Assembly (NCBI RefSeq): GCF_036885605.1
Contig: NZ_CP142523.1
Location: 310,001-374,000 of the forward strand
Reading direction: 5' to 3'
DNA: 64,000 bases
From: Janthinobacterium sp. TB1-E2
GTDB lineage: Bacteria; Pseudomonadota; Gammaproteobacteria; Burkholderiales; Burkholderiaceae_D
Below, in pieces: positions 1 through 9,430 of the stretch. The stretch's first letter is position 1. Every line of letters begins with the position of its first letter. The position numbers were made by a program, and so were the translations under genes. The notes below the pieces were generated by a model that saw only the letters and a program-made list of their open reading frames with translations, was not told where the DNA came from and made no database searches.

Positions 1-516
1 CGGTTCGGCGATATGCTGGCGCTGCTGCGGCGGATACTCGGCCAAGTCGGCGATGCACGCACCGCCCCACAGCAGGGCCAGGTCGAGCTGCCCCATGGCC
101 AGGCCTTCCATCAAGGCCGTGTTGCGCGCCACGTGCGCCTCGATCCGCACTTTTGGATGCGCACGGGCAAAACGCCCCAGCACGTCAGGCAGCAAGGCTT
201 CGCCAAAATCCTCCTGCAAGCCCAGCCTGATCCAGCCTTCCAGTTCCGCGCCGCGCAAGGCGACGGCCGCCTCGTCGTTGAGTTCCAGCAGGCGGCGCGC
301 ATAGCCGAGCAAGACTTCGCCGGCCGGCGTCAGCGCCAGTCCCCGCCCATCCTTGCGGAACAGGGGCATGCCCGCCTGCTCCTCGAGTTTTTTCAGCTGG
401 GCGCTGACGGCCGAGGTGGAACGCCCCACCTTGTCCGCCGCGCGGGCAAAGCTGCCCAGCTCGATGCCAGCCACATAGCTGCGCAGAAAGGCGATGTCGA
501 AATTCAGCAAGCTCAT
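1..516 (-). CDS. LysR-family transcriptional regulator (3' part beyond left edge)
   Basis: The first 172 residues of a LysR-type regulator are present; the gene starts inside the window and its C-terminal end lies beyond base 1. The N-terminus (MSLLNFDIAFLRSYVAGIEL) leads into a winged helix-turn-helix with the typical ARAADKVGRSTSAVSAQLKK recognition helix, followed by the start of the effector-binding domain. It is divergent from an MFS transporter gene across about 110 bases that contain a 13-bp dyad (565-577), so it probably controls that transporter. The effector is not predictable. Confidence 0.88.
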   Translation of the reverse strand, partial: MSLLNFDIAFLRSYVAGIELGSFARAADKVGRSTSAVSAQLKKLEEQAGMPLFRKDGRGLALTPAGEVLLGYARRLLELNDEAAVALRGAELEGWIRLGLQEDFGEALLPDVLGRFARAHPKVRIEAHVARNTALMEGLAMGQLDLALLWGGACIADLAEYPPQQRQHIAEP

Positions 517-564
517 GGCATCAATACAATCGTCCGGTTTTATGGGATGGTTTAACGTAAATTA

Positions 565-577
565 TCTGATATTCAGA
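565..577. promoter_or_regulatory. Dyad TCTGA-TAT-TCAGA, candidate LysR operator
   Basis: A perfect 5-bp inverted repeat with a 3-base spacer (TCTGATATTCAGA) lies in the divergent intergenic region between the LysR gene and the MFS gene. It has the T-N11-A shape of many LysR boxes and the flanks are AT-rich. Its role as the LysR site is inferred from position only. Confidence 0.4.
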
Positions 578-628
578 ATGATCGTACTGCGCAACACTGT
601 CAGGGTCAACCACTTTCCTGTCCCTGCC

Positions 629-1894
629 ATGAGCACCAATTGCCAAGCTGTTCCTGTTGCTGTCCCCGTCACCACGCCCGCCTTGGGCGATGCACACCGC
701 TGGAAAGTGCTGGCCGTCGGCGTGGCGGCCAATGCCAGCTTTTCCGCCGCCGCCAATGGCATGCCGACCACAGCCATCTGGCTGCGCAGCGGCTATCACC
801 TGAGCAATACGGAACTGGGGGTGGCGCTGGGCGCCATGGGTCTGGGCGTGGCCCTGACCGAATTGCCGTGGGGCATGGCCACCGACCGCTGGGGCGACCG
901 CCCCGTGCTGCTGACCGGCTTGCTGGGCACCATGCTGGCCTTGCTGACCTTGCTGTTGTGGATCACGCCCGCTGACGGCGCCGTGCCGCCCCTGTGGGCG
1001 CTGGCGGCCGGGCTGGCGCTGGTGGGCGTGCTGGGCGGCAGCGTGAATGGCGCCAGTGGCCGCGCCGTGATGCGCTGGTTCGGCGCCGGCGAACGGGGTT
1101 TCGCCATGAGCATCCGCCAGACGGCCGTGCCGTTCGGCGGTGGCCTCGGCGCCCTCGTCCTGCCCAGCCTGGCATCGCGTTATGGCTTCATGCCCGTATT
1201 TGGCGCCCTGGCCCTCGTATGCGGCCTGTCGGCGTTTTTTACGTGGCGCTGGATGCATGAGCCCGATTTCTCTGCCGAGGTCGCCACGGGGCCGCACAAC
1301 GCGCCCACGGGCCTGATGAAAGACCAGGCAACATCGCCCCTGAAAAACCGCAAGGTCTGGCGCATGGTGGCCGCCATCGGCTTGCTGTGCGTGCCGCAGT
1401 TTGCCGTGCTCAGCTATGCCACCGTGTTCCTGCACGACCATGGCCACCTGGGCCTGGCGGGAATCACGGCCGTGATGGTGGCCTTGCAAGTGGGCGCCAT
1501 GGTGATGCGCATCTGGAGCGGACGCCACACGGACCGCCATGCGAACCGGCCCGCCTACCTGCGCGGCTCGGCCCTGGTGGCGCTGGCCACGTTCATGCTG
1601 CTGGGCATGGCCGCCGCGTGCGATGCGCCGGGCTGGCTGTTGATGGCCGCCGTGGTACTGGCCGGCATCGCCGTGTCCGCCTGGCATGGCGTGGCCTACA
1701 CGGAGCTGGCCACGGAAGCGGGCGGCGCCAACGCGGGCACGGCGCTGGGCATGGCGAACACGGCCGTCTACGTGGGCTTGTTCCTCACACCGATTGCCAT
1801 CCCGCATTTGCTGGCGGCCAGCAACTGGCCCGTCGTGTGGTGGCTGGCGGGGCTGGTGGCGCTGTTGGCCCGACCGCTGTTTCCGAAAGCCTAG
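629..1894 (+). CDS. MFS transporter, CynX/NimT-like
   Basis: A 421-residue major facilitator with about 12 hydrophobic segments. It has a loop motif resembling MFS motif A between the second and third helices (GMATDRWGDRP), and a second G-rich bundle after the central hydrophilic loop (about residues 215-235). The ATG giving MSTNCQ was preferred because the longer reading frame adds a non-hydrophobic segment that enters the LysR promoter region; an in-frame ATG at 578 is an alternative. No clear ribosome binding site decides between them. The end overlaps by four bases the end of the convergent regulator gene. The substrate is unknown; small organic anions or drugs are typical for this subfamily. 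Confidence 0.85.
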   Translation: MSTNCQAVPVAVPVTTPALGDAHRWKVLAVGVAANASFSAAANGMPTTAIWLRSGYHLSNTELGVALGAMGLGVALTELPWGMATDRWGDRPVLLTGLLGTMLALLTLLLWITPADGAVPPLWALAAGLALVGVLGGSVNGASGRAVMRWFGAGERGFAMSIRQTAVPFGGGLGALVLPSLASRYGFMPVFGALALVCGLSAFFTWRWMHEPDFSAEVATGPHNAPTGLMKDQATSPLKNRKVWRMVAAIGLLCVPQFAVLSYATVFLHDHGHLGLAGITAVMVALQVGAMVMRIWSGRHTDRHANRPAYLRGSALVALATFMLLGMAAACDAPGWLLMAAVVLAGIAVSAWHGVAYTELATEAGGANAGTALGMANTAVYVGLFLTPIAIPHLLAASNWPVVWWLAGLVALLARPLFPKA

Positions 1895-2550
1895 GGCAGC
1901 GCCCGGATCCTGTACACGCAGCGCATGGCATTGGCCAGCACGTGCTGCTCGCGCACGATGCTGGCGTGCGGCCCCACCACTTCCTGGAACAGCTGCAATT
2001 CGGAGCGGCAAAAGCCCTGGCAGGTGCGCGCGGCGGCGCAGATGGGGCAGTGGTCTTCGATCAGCAGCCAGTCGTCGCCGTCCGCTTCCACGCGCGCCAT
2101 ATAGCCCTCTTCGTCGCGCACGGCCGCCAGTTGCCGCAGCCGCGTGGGCAAGTCCGGCGCCGAGCACGCCAGCGCATATGCGCCGCGGCTCTCCTCTTCG
2201 CGCTGCGTGATGAGTTTGTCCAGACCCGCTTCGCCGAACAGCTGGCGCACCGAGCCGATCAGCTTGATCGTCAGCTGCGCATGCGTGTCGGGAAAGCGCG
2301 CATTGCCCGCTTCCGTCAAGACCCAGTTCTGGCGCGGCCGGCCGGCGCCCGCTTGCGCTTCCTGCCGTCCTTCAATCAAGCCGGCCGCCACCAGCTTTTG
2401 CACTTGCTGGCGCGCCGCCTCGCCCGTCATGTCCAAGGTCTTGGCCAGGGTCGCCGTGGAGACGGGTCCCTTGGTCTTGATGAAATACAGGATGCGCTCC
2501 GTCGTTTGCGGCGCTTCGCTATTATCCAAACGTTTACTTGTGTAATTCAT
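1891..2550 (-). CDS. SufR/DeoR-type winged-helix regulator with C-terminal Cys cluster
   Basis: A 219-residue regulator. Residues 10-75 form a winged helix (TERILYFIKTKGPVSTATLA, then the EAARQQVQKLVAAGLIE wing helix). The C-terminal part carries CPICAAARTCQGFC, a C-x2-C-x5-C-x3-C cluster like that used by SufR-type regulators to hold an Fe-S cluster. It is therefore probably a redox- or iron-responsive repressor; the cluster is inferred from spacing. The ATG start is taken rather than an upstream TTG that would add three residues. It is divergent from a DUF2165 membrane protein gene. Confidence 0.8.
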   Translation of the reverse strand: MNYTSKRLDNSEAPQTTERILYFIKTKGPVSTATLAKTLDMTGEAARQQVQKLVAAGLIEGRQEAQAGAGRPRQNWVLTEAGNARFPDTHAQLTIKLIGSVRQLFGEAGLDKLITQREEESRGAYALACSAPDLPTRLRQLAAVRDEEGYMARVEADGDDWLLIEDHCPICAAARTCQGFCRSELQLFQEVVGPHASIVREQHVLANAMRCVYRIRALP

Positions 2551-2673
2551 TTCGCTCAACTATCATGGGGCCAGTTAACCAACTAATTGCTTGCATAATA
2601 GGCCGGTAGCTCCCCGCTGTCGAGGAGTTTCCACGTCCGCATGCCGGCAAGACACTCTTTGGACGGGAATCCC

Positions 2674-3156
2674 ATGCAGCTGCAGCACTCGATCTGGCTG
2701 TTTCACGCCATCCTCGCTACCGGCCTGGCCATCTGGCTGACCTTGGCCGCCATCAACAACCTGCACGCCTTCCACGGCTCCGTCTGGGCCATCGGCAACA
2801 CCATGCGCATGGACCCGCTGCGCCAGGACCCGACCATCCAGACGCCGCTGCTGCGCCGCGCGCTCACGTCCTTGACCTTGCACCGGCTGTCGCTGGGCGT
2901 GGTGCTGACCTTGCAACTGCTGGCCGCCATCGCCGCCTGGACGGGCGTGGCGCTGTTCTTCGGCACCTCGCTGACGCAGGCGCTGCCCTGGCTGAACCTG
3001 GCCCTGTGCGCCATGGCCGCCTTTTTGCTGCTGATGCACCTGGGCGGCCTGTGGTTCGGCTACTGGATCGCACAGGAAGGCTTGCAGACGACGCACCTGG
3101 TGCTGCTGCTGTGGACCATCGGCCTGTTCTTTCTTTTCAACGCGCAGCGGACCTGA
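2674..3156 (+). CDS. DUF2165-family small integral membrane protein
   Basis: A 160-residue membrane protein with four strongly hydrophobic segments (about residues 5-25, 68-92, 100-122 and 135-155) and the conserved-looking NTMRMDPLRQDP stretch after the first helix, as in DUF2165 proteins. Function unknown. A purine-rich GGACGGGA lies just ahead of this ATG; an in-frame ATG 33 bases upstream (2641) preceded by GAGGAG at wider spacing is an alternative start. It sits between the Cys-rich regulator and the RND operon. Confidence 0.72.
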   Translation: MQLQHSIWLFHAILATGLAIWLTLAAINNLHAFHGSVWAIGNTMRMDPLRQDPTIQTPLLRRALTSLTLHRLSLGVVLTLQLLAAIAAWTGVALFFGTSLTQALPWLNLALCAMAAFLLLMHLGGLWFGYWIAQEGLQTTHLVLLLWTIGLFFLFNAQRT

Positions 3157-3202
3157 TCAGCCTCCGCTGCGCCTCTTCTTCCCAGTTGTAAAGGACTTCA
3201 TC

Positions 3203-4315
3203 ATGAATACGAAAATCGTCGGCGCCTGCGCGCTGGCCATCGCCCTGGCCGTCGCGGGCGCCGTACTGTATCCGCGCGCTGAATCACAAGCCGCTGCGCA
3301 TGCGGCCGATGCCGCCGCCTACCCCGCCACCAAGGTGGCGCTGGTGCCCGTCGTGCTGGGCACGCAGGAGCGCTACTTCGCTGGCGTAGGCGAACTGGAA
3401 GCGGCGCGCCAGGTGCAGGTGGCGGCCGAAACGGGCGGGCGCATCACGCAGATCCGCTTCGCATCGGGGCAAAGCGTGGCGGCCGGCGCCGTGCTGGTGC
3501 AGCTCAATGATGCGCCGGAACAGGCGGCCCTGCTGCGCCAGCGCGCGCAGCTGAAGAATGCGGAAAGCAGCCATGCGCGCACCGCGCAGATGGTCAAGGA
3601 AAAGGCAGCCACGCAGGAACAGCTCGATAGTGCGCTGGCCGCGCGCGATGCGGCGCTGGGCGACGTGCGCCAGACGGAGGCGCTGATCGCGCAAAAGACC
3701 ATCCGCGCGCCGTTCGCCGGACAGCTGGGCATCCGCAAGGTGCACGCGGGCCAGTACCTGAACGCGGCCGACACGGTGGCCAGCCTGATCGACACGCAGT
3801 CGCTGATGGTGAACTTCGCCCTCGATGAACAGAGCAGCGCGAAACTGGCGCCAGGCCAGGCCGTGCAAGTGCTGGTGGACGCCTATCCCGATGACATCTT
3901 CACGGCCAAGATCAACGCCATCGATCCGCTGATCGCCCGTTCGCGCATGGTGCAGGTGCAAGCGGCGCTCGCCAATCCGCGCGGCGCGCTCAAGGCGGGA
4001 ATGTACGCGAACGTGCGCGTGGCGCGCGAGGCGGGCCAGCAGCTGACGGTACCGGAAACGGCCGTGACCTACAGCGCGTATGGCGACACGGTCTTTGTCG
4101 CGCAGCAGGAGGGAAAACAGCCGCTCACCGTCAAGCGCGTGGGCGTGAAACTGGGCGAGCGGGCAGGGGGCCGGATCGCCATCCTCGACGGCTTGCGCGA
4201 GGGCCAGCGCGTGGTCGCTTCGGGCCAGCTGAAACTGGCCGATGGCATGGCCGTGCAAGCGGTCGCCAATACCCTGGACGAAGTAAAACGCGCCGCGCCC
4301 AAAGCCGGCTCGTAA
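3203..4315 (+). CDS. RND efflux periplasmic adaptor (membrane fusion protein)
   Basis: A 370-residue HlyD/AcrA-type adaptor. It has an N-terminal membrane anchor or signal (residues 1-20), a lipoyl-like half-motif (residues about 62-90, AETGGRITQIRFASGQSV), a coiled-coil hairpin (about 100-150), the second lipoyl half (IRAPFAGQLGIRKVHAGQYL) and a beta-barrel domain. It bridges the inner-membrane pump and the outer-membrane channel encoded next. AAAGGA lies upstream of the ATG. It is the first gene of the three-gene efflux operon and its stop is 15 bases before the pump gene. It has no lipobox. Confidence 0.93.
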   Translation: MNTKIVGACALAIALAVAGAVLYPRAESQAAAHAADAAAYPATKVALVPVVLGTQERYFAGVGELEAARQVQVAAETGGRITQIRFASGQSVAAGAVLVQLNDAPEQAALLRQRAQLKNAESSHARTAQMVKEKAATQEQLDSALAARDAALGDVRQTEALIAQKTIRAPFAGQLGIRKVHAGQYLNAADTVASLIDTQSLMVNFALDEQSSAKLAPGQAVQVLVDAYPDDIFTAKINAIDPLIARSRMVQVQAALANPRGALKAGMYANVRVAREAGQQLTVPETAVTYSAYGDTVFVAQQEGKQPLTVKRVGVKLGERAGGRIAILDGLREGQRVVASGQLKLADGMAVQAVANTLDEVKRAAPKAGS

Positions 4316-4330
4316 AGGAAAGACATCACC

Positions 4331-7300
4331 ATGAAATTTACCGATTTATTCGTACGCCGCCCCGTGCTGGCGCTGGTGATCAGCACCTTGATACTGATGC
4401 TGGGCGTGATCGCCATCCTGCAGCTGCCGATCCGTCAATACCCGATGCTCGAATCGTCGACCATCACGGTGAAAACCACGTATCCGGGCGCTTCGGCGGA
4501 ACTGATGCAGGGCTTTGTCACGCAGCCGATCGCGCAAGCCGTATCGTCGGTGGAAGGCATCGATTACCTCACTTCGTCGTCGGTGCAGGGCAGCAGCACG
4601 GTGACCGTGCGCATGGAACTGAACCGCGATTCCACGCAGGCGTTGACGGAAGTGATGGCCAAGGTCAACCAGGTGCGCTACAAGCTGCCCGAAGGCGCTT
4701 TTGACCCCGTCATCGAGCGCTCGGCCGGCGATTCCTCGGCCGTCGCCTATGTCGGCTTTGCCAGCGAGAGCGTGTCCGCGCCCGCGCTGACGGATTACCT
4801 GGCGCGCGTCGTGCAACCGATGTTCGCCACCATCGACGGCGTGGCAAAGGTCGACGTGTATGGCGGCCAGCAGCTGGCCATGCGTTTGTGGATCGACCCG
4901 GCGAAACTGGCGGCGCGGGGCCTGACGGCGGCCGACGTGGCCGACGCCGTGCGGCGCAATAACTACCAGGCGGCGCCCGGCAAAGTGAAGGGACAATTCG
5001 TCGTCTCGAACATCAGCGTCAACACGGATCTGACCAGCGTGGCGGAGTTCCGCGACATGGTCATACGCAAGGGCGGCGATGACAGCGCGTCGCTCGTGCG
5101 TCTGAAAGACGTGGGCACGGTGGAACTGGGCGCGGCCGCCACGGAGACGAGCGGCATCATGGACGGCGTGCCGGCCGTGTACCTGGGCCTGTCGCCCACC
5201 CCGAGCGGCAACCCTTTGGTGATCGTCGACGGCATAAAAAAACTGCTGCCCGAAATCCAGAAAACCCTGCCACCGGGCGTGAAAGTCGAACTGGCGTTCG
5301 AGACGGCGCGCTTCATCCAGTCGTCCATCGACGAGGTGGCGCACACCCTGCTCGAAGCGCTGCTGATCGTCGTCATCGTCATCTACCTTTGCATGGGTTC
5401 CTTGCGCTCCGTGCTGATACCCGTCGTGACGATCCCGTTGTCGATGCTGGGCGCGGCGGCGCTGATGCTGGCCTTCGGCTTCAGCATTAATCTGCTCACC
5501 CTGCTGGCCATGGTGCTGGCCGTGGGCCTGGTGGTCGACGACGCCATCGTCGTGGTGGAAAACGTGCATCGGCATATCGAGGAAGGCAAGACGCCCGTGG
5601 CGGCCGCCCTCGTCGGCGCACGCGAAGTGGCCGGCCCCGTGATCGCCATGACGATCACCCTGGCCGCCGTGTATGCGCCGATCGGCATGATGGGGGGACT
5701 CACGGGTGCGCTGTTCAAGGAATTCGCGCTCACGCTGGCCGGCGCCGTGGTGGTGTCGGGCGTGGTGGCCTTGACCTTGTCGCCCGTGATGAGCTCATTG
5801 CTGCTGCAGCCCAAACAATCGGAAGGACGCATGGCGCGCGCCGCCGAGCATTTCTTCGAAGGTCTCACCAGCCGCTATGCGCGCCTGCTGGACCGCTCGC
5901 TGCATCACCGCTGGCTCAGTGCCGGTTTCGCCGCGCTGGTGATGGTCAGTTTGCCGTTTTTATACCTGCTGCCGCAGCGCGAACTGGCGCCGGCGGAAGA
6001 CCAGGCCAGCGTACTGACGGCGATCAAGGCGCCGCAGCACGCCAACCTCGATTACGTCGAGCGCTTTTCCTACAAGCTCGATGCCATCTACAAAAATATC
6101 CCGGAAACGGACTCGCGCTGGATCATCAATGGCGGTGAGGGCCCGGCATCGAGCATCGGCGGCATCAACCTCACGCCGTGGGCCGAACGTTCGCGCAACG
6201 CGGCCGTCATCCAGGCCGAATTGCAGCATGCCGTGGGCGACGTGGAAGGCACGAGCATCTTCGCCTTCCAGCTGGCGCCCTTGCCGGGATCGAGCGGCGG
6301 CTTGCCCGTGCAGATGGTACTGCGCAGCGCGCAGGATTACGCCACCCTGTTCCGCACCATGGAAGACGTCAAGCAGCGCGCGCGCGATAGCGGCCTGTTT
6401 GCAGTCGTCGACAGCGACCTCGATTACAACAACCCGGTGGTCAAAGTGCGCGTGGACCGCTCCAAGGCGAACAGCCTGGGCATCCGCATGCAGGATATCG
6501 GCGAATCGCTGGCCGTGCTGGTGGGTGAAAATTACCTGAACCGCTTCGGCATGGATGGCCGCGCCTACGACGTCATCGCGCAAAGCCCGCGCGAACAGCG
6601 GCTCACGGCGCAAGCCCTGACGCAGCAGTACGTGCGCGCCGACGATGGCAGCCTGCTGCCCCTGTCCGCCGTTGTCTCGGTGACGGAACAGATCGAGCCG
6701 AACATGCTGACGCAATTCAACCAGCAAAATGCGGCCACCTTCCAGGGCGTGCCGGCGCCGGGCGTGACCCTCGGCGACGCCGTCGCCTTCCTCGATGGCG
6801 TGGCCAAGACCCTGCCGCCGGGCTTCAGCTACGACTGGCAGTCCGATGCGCGCCAGTTCGCCACGGAAGGCAATGCGCTGTTGCTGGCGTTCCTCGCGGC
6901 CGTCGTCGTCATCTACCTGGTGCTGGCGGCGCAGTATGAAAGCCTGACGGACCCGTTGATCATTTTGATCACGGTGCCGCTGTCGATCTGCGGCGCGCTG
7001 ATTCCGCTGGCCCTGGGCTACGCCACCGTCAACATCTACACGCAGATCGGTCTCGTGACCCTGATCGGCTTGATCAGCAAACACGGCATCCTGATGGTGG
7101 AATTTGCCAACGAATTGCAGGTGCATGAACGGCTTGACCGCATCACGGCCATCCGCAAGGCGGCGCAGATCCGCTTGCGCCCGATTTTGATGACGACGGC
7201 CGCCATGGTGGTGGGCCTGGTGCCGCTGCTGTTCGCCTCGGGCGCGGGCGCCAACAGCCGCTTCGGCCTCGGTGTGGTGATCGTCTCGGGCATGTTGATC

Positions 7301-7423
7301 GGCACCTTCTTTACCCTGTTCGTGCTGCCCACCGTCTACACCTTTTTGGCCCGCCGCCACACGGCCGACCATGCCACGCCGCGCGCGCGCGATTTGTCGC
7401 AGGCGCTGAAGGAATCCCCATGA
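4331..7423 (+). CDS. RND (HAE1-type) efflux pump inner-membrane subunit
   Basis: A 1030-residue proton-driven pump of the AcrB/MexF class, full family length. It begins MKFTDLFVRRPVLALVIS, typical of the family. The duplicated topology is visible: TM1, a large periplasmic porter domain, TM2-7 with the GLVVDDAIVVVENVHR proton-relay Asp pair around residue 405, then a second porter domain and TM8-12. AAAGGAAAG precedes the ATG, and the stop overlaps the start of the outer-membrane factor gene (ATGA). Substrates cannot be read from sequence; organic solvents, antibiotics or dyes are usual. No adjacent TetR repressor gene is seen. Confidence 0.95.
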   Translation: MKFTDLFVRRPVLALVISTLILMLGVIAILQLPIRQYPMLESSTITVKTTYPGASAELMQGFVTQPIAQAVSSVEGIDYLTSSSVQGSSTVTVRMELNRDSTQALTEVMAKVNQVRYKLPEGAFDPVIERSAGDSSAVAYVGFASESVSAPALTDYLARVVQPMFATIDGVAKVDVYGGQQLAMRLWIDPAKLAARGLTAADVADAVRRNNYQAAPGKVKGQFVVSNISVNTDLTSVAEFRDMVIRKGGDDSASLVRLKDVGTVELGAAATETSGIMDGVPAVYLGLSPTPSGNPLVIVDGIKKLLPEIQKTLPPGVKVELAFETARFIQSSIDEVAHTLLEALLIVVIVIYLCMGSLRSVLIPVVTIPLSMLGAAALMLAFGFSINLLTLLAMVLAVGLVVDDAIVVVENVHRHIEEGKTPVAAALVGAREVAGPVIAMTITLAAVYAPIGMMGGLTGALFKEFALTLAGAVVVSGVVALTLSPVMSSLLLQPKQSEGRMARAAEHFFEGLTSRYARLLDRSLHHRWLSAGFAALVMVSLPFLYLLPQRELAPAEDQASVLTAIKAPQHANLDYVERFSYKLDAIYKNIPETDSRWIINGGEGPASSIGGINLTPWAERSRNAAVIQAELQHAVGDVEGTSIFAFQLAPLPGSSGGLPVQMVLRSAQDYATLFRTMEDVKQRARDSGLFAVVDSDLDYNNPVVKVRVDRSKANSLGIRMQDIGESLAVLVGENYLNRFGMDGRAYDVIAQSPREQRLTAQALTQQYVRADDGSLLPLSAVVSVTEQIEPNMLTQFNQQNAATFQGVPAPGVTLGDAVAFLDGVAKTLPPGFSYDWQSDARQFATEGNALLLAFLAAVVVIYLVLAAQYESLTDPLIILITVPLSICGALIPLALGYATVNIYTQIGLVTLIGLISKHGILMVEFANELQVHERLDRITAIRKAAQIRLRPILMTTAAMVVGLVPLLFASGAGANSRFGLGVVIVSGMLIGTFFTLFVLPTVYTFLARRHTADHATPRARDLSQALKESP

Positions 7424-8808
7424 AACATTATCGTTATCTTGTCGCCCTTTTCCCCGTGCTGGCCGGCTGCGCCGTCAGCCCCGCCTATGTCACGCCGGGC
7501 ACGCCCGTCATCCATTTGGCCAGCCCGCAGCAAGCGCAATTCGCACCCGGCGCGAGTGCCGTCAGCGAGGCCGCCTGGTGGACGTTTTTCGACGATGCGC
7601 GCCTGTCGCGGCTGATCACCAGCGCGCTCGAACACAACCTCGATATCGCCCAGGCGCAGGCGAATCTGCTGGCCGCGCGTGCCGTTTTCGACGAACGCCG
7701 GCTCGATGAACTGCCCACCGTCACGGGCCAGGCAGGATGGCAGCGCGCAGTCAAGCAGGACACGCCAGACAGCCGCGCCGCCAGCGCCAGCACGCGCATA
7801 GGGTTCGACGCGCAATGGGAGATCGACCTGTTCGGCCGCCTCGGGCACATGAGCCGTTCGGCGCAGGCGCGCGCCGACGCGGCGCAGGCGGACTTGCGGC
7901 AGGTGCGGCTGACGATCGCCGCCGAAGTGGCCCGCAATTACTATGAGGCGCTGGGCTATCAGCAAAACCTGGCGCTGACGCAGGCGCAGGTGCAAAGCTG
8001 GCGCGATACGGTGGCATTGACCGATGCGCGCATCCACGCCGGCAGCGGCTTGCCGGAAGAGCGCCATAACGCGCTGGCCAACCTGGCGCGCAGCGAAGCG
8101 ATGCTGCCGCCCTTGCAAGCGGGTTTACTCCAGGCGCAGTACCGGCTCGACGTGTTGAGCGGTCAAACCCCGGGCGCCATCGCGCTGGCCACCACGCCGC
8201 GGCAACAGGCGCCGCTGGCGGGCCAGCTGCCGCTCGGCGACGTGAACCGCCTGATCAAGCAGCGTCCCGACGTGGTGCGCGCCGAGCGCCTGCTGGCCGC
8301 CTCCAGCGAAGACGTGGGGGCCGCCACGGCCGACCTGTATCCGCGCCTGAGCCTGGGCGGTTTCTTGGGCTTTTTCGCGCTGCGCGGCAGCGGCGTGTTC
8401 GACGGCGGCGCGCGCGCGTTCGAGGTGGCGCCATCGGTCAGCTATCCGGCCTTCCGCCTGGGCAGCGTCAAGGCACGCTTGCGCGGCACGCAAGCCGAAG
8501 CGCAGGGTGCGCTGGCGCGCTATGAGCAGACGATGTTGTTGGCGCAGGAAGACGTGGAAAACGCCGTCACGCAACTGGCGGAAAACCAGACGCGATTGGC
8601 GTCCCTGCTGCAGTCGGCGCGCCATGGCAACGCGGCCCTCGGCATCGCCAGCACGCGCTATCAGGGCGGTTCCGGCAGCTACCAGGCCGTGCTGGAAAAC
8701 CAGCGCGCCTTGTACGATATCCGGCGCGAAGCGCTGCTGGCGGAAACGGCGTCCTACATCGATGCGATTGCCCTGTACAAGGCGCTGGGATGGGGGCAAA
8801 CTATGTAG
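7420..8808 (+). CDS. NodT-family RND outer-membrane factor lipoprotein
   Basis: A 462-residue TolC-like channel of the NodT family. The signal peptide ends in a lipobox (VLAGC, Cys 17), so the mature protein is lipid-anchored. Two homologous outer-membrane efflux repeats follow (about residues 55-240 and 260-450), each with long Ala/Gln-rich helices. The start overlaps the pump gene stop by four bases, indicating translational coupling, and completes a full tripartite exporter in one operon. Confidence 0.93.
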   Translation: MKHYRYLVALFPVLAGCAVSPAYVTPGTPVIHLASPQQAQFAPGASAVSEAAWWTFFDDARLSRLITSALEHNLDIAQAQANLLAARAVFDERRLDELPTVTGQAGWQRAVKQDTPDSRAASASTRIGFDAQWEIDLFGRLGHMSRSAQARADAAQADLRQVRLTIAAEVARNYYEALGYQQNLALTQAQVQSWRDTVALTDARIHAGSGLPEERHNALANLARSEAMLPPLQAGLLQAQYRLDVLSGQTPGAIALATTPRQQAPLAGQLPLGDVNRLIKQRPDVVRAERLLAASSEDVGAATADLYPRLSLGGFLGFFALRGSGVFDGGARAFEVAPSVSYPAFRLGSVKARLRGTQAEAQGALARYEQTMLLAQEDVENAVTQLAENQTRLASLLQSARHGNAALGIASTRYQGGSGSYQAVLENQRALYDIRREALLAETASYIDAIALYKALGWGQTM

Positions 8809-8832
8809 TATTTTCGATCAAAAGGAGAGACG

Positions 8833-9408
8833 ATGTTCACGCAAGGCAGCTGGCTCAATGCACCGGAAAACTGGTCCGCCGACGGCGCGCAATTGCGCGT
8901 GACGACGGACGCCAGCACGGATTTCTGGCGCAAGACCTCGTACGGTTTTATCCGCGACAGCGGCCACTTTTTCGGCACCGGCATCGAGGGCGATTTCACG
9001 GCGCAGCTGCATGTGTCGGCGCAGTACGCAGCGCTGTACGACCAGGCGGGCCTGATGGTGCGCATCGATGCGGAAAACTGGATCAAGTGCGGCGTCGAAT
9101 TTTCCGACGGTCAGCTCTTGTTGAGCACCGTGCTGACGGTCGATACATCCGATTGGGCCGTCAGCCTGGCGCCCGCCATGCCGGACGGTTTCTGGTTGCG
9201 CGTGACGGTGGAAAAAGGCGCCATCCGCGTGCAGTATTCGACCGATGGCACGCGGTGGCCGCTACTGCGCCTGGCGCCGTTTCCCGTGGCATCGCGCTAC
9301 CTCGTCGGCCCCATGTGCTGCACCCCGGAACGCGCGGGGCTCGAGGTCGCGTTTTCGCAGTTTACAGTGGGCCCGGCACAGGGCAAGGACCTGCATGATC
9401 TCAGTTGA
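8833..9408 (+). CDS. DUF1349-family beta-sandwich protein
   Basis: A 191-residue soluble protein with the DUF1349 concanavalin-like fold pattern: TDFWRKTSYGFIRDSGHFF near the N-terminus, then YDQAGLMVRIDAENWIKCGVE and a final strand with LLRLAPFPVASRYLVGPMCC. Homologues are described as enolase-regulation-like (YeeN/YwqG-region) or sugar-binding, but the role is not established. A strong AAAGGAGAGA precedes the ATG. It lies 24 bases after the efflux operon and may be cotranscribed, although a functional link is not obvious. Confidence 0.82.
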   Translation: MFTQGSWLNAPENWSADGAQLRVTTDASTDFWRKTSYGFIRDSGHFFGTGIEGDFTAQLHVSAQYAALYDQAGLMVRIDAENWIKCGVEFSDGQLLLSTVLTVDTSDWAVSLAPAMPDGFWLRVTVEKGAIRVQYSTDGTRWPLLRLAPFPVASRYLVGPMCCTPERAGLEVAFSQFTVGPAQGKDLHDLS

Positions 9409-9430
9409 GTGGCCGTGCGTGCGTGGTGGA

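Noticed and set aside
521..2167. 548-residue minus-strand open frame
   Set aside because: It runs antisense to the MFS gene, has Gln/His/Arg-rich composition from GC-rich third positions and no protein family features.
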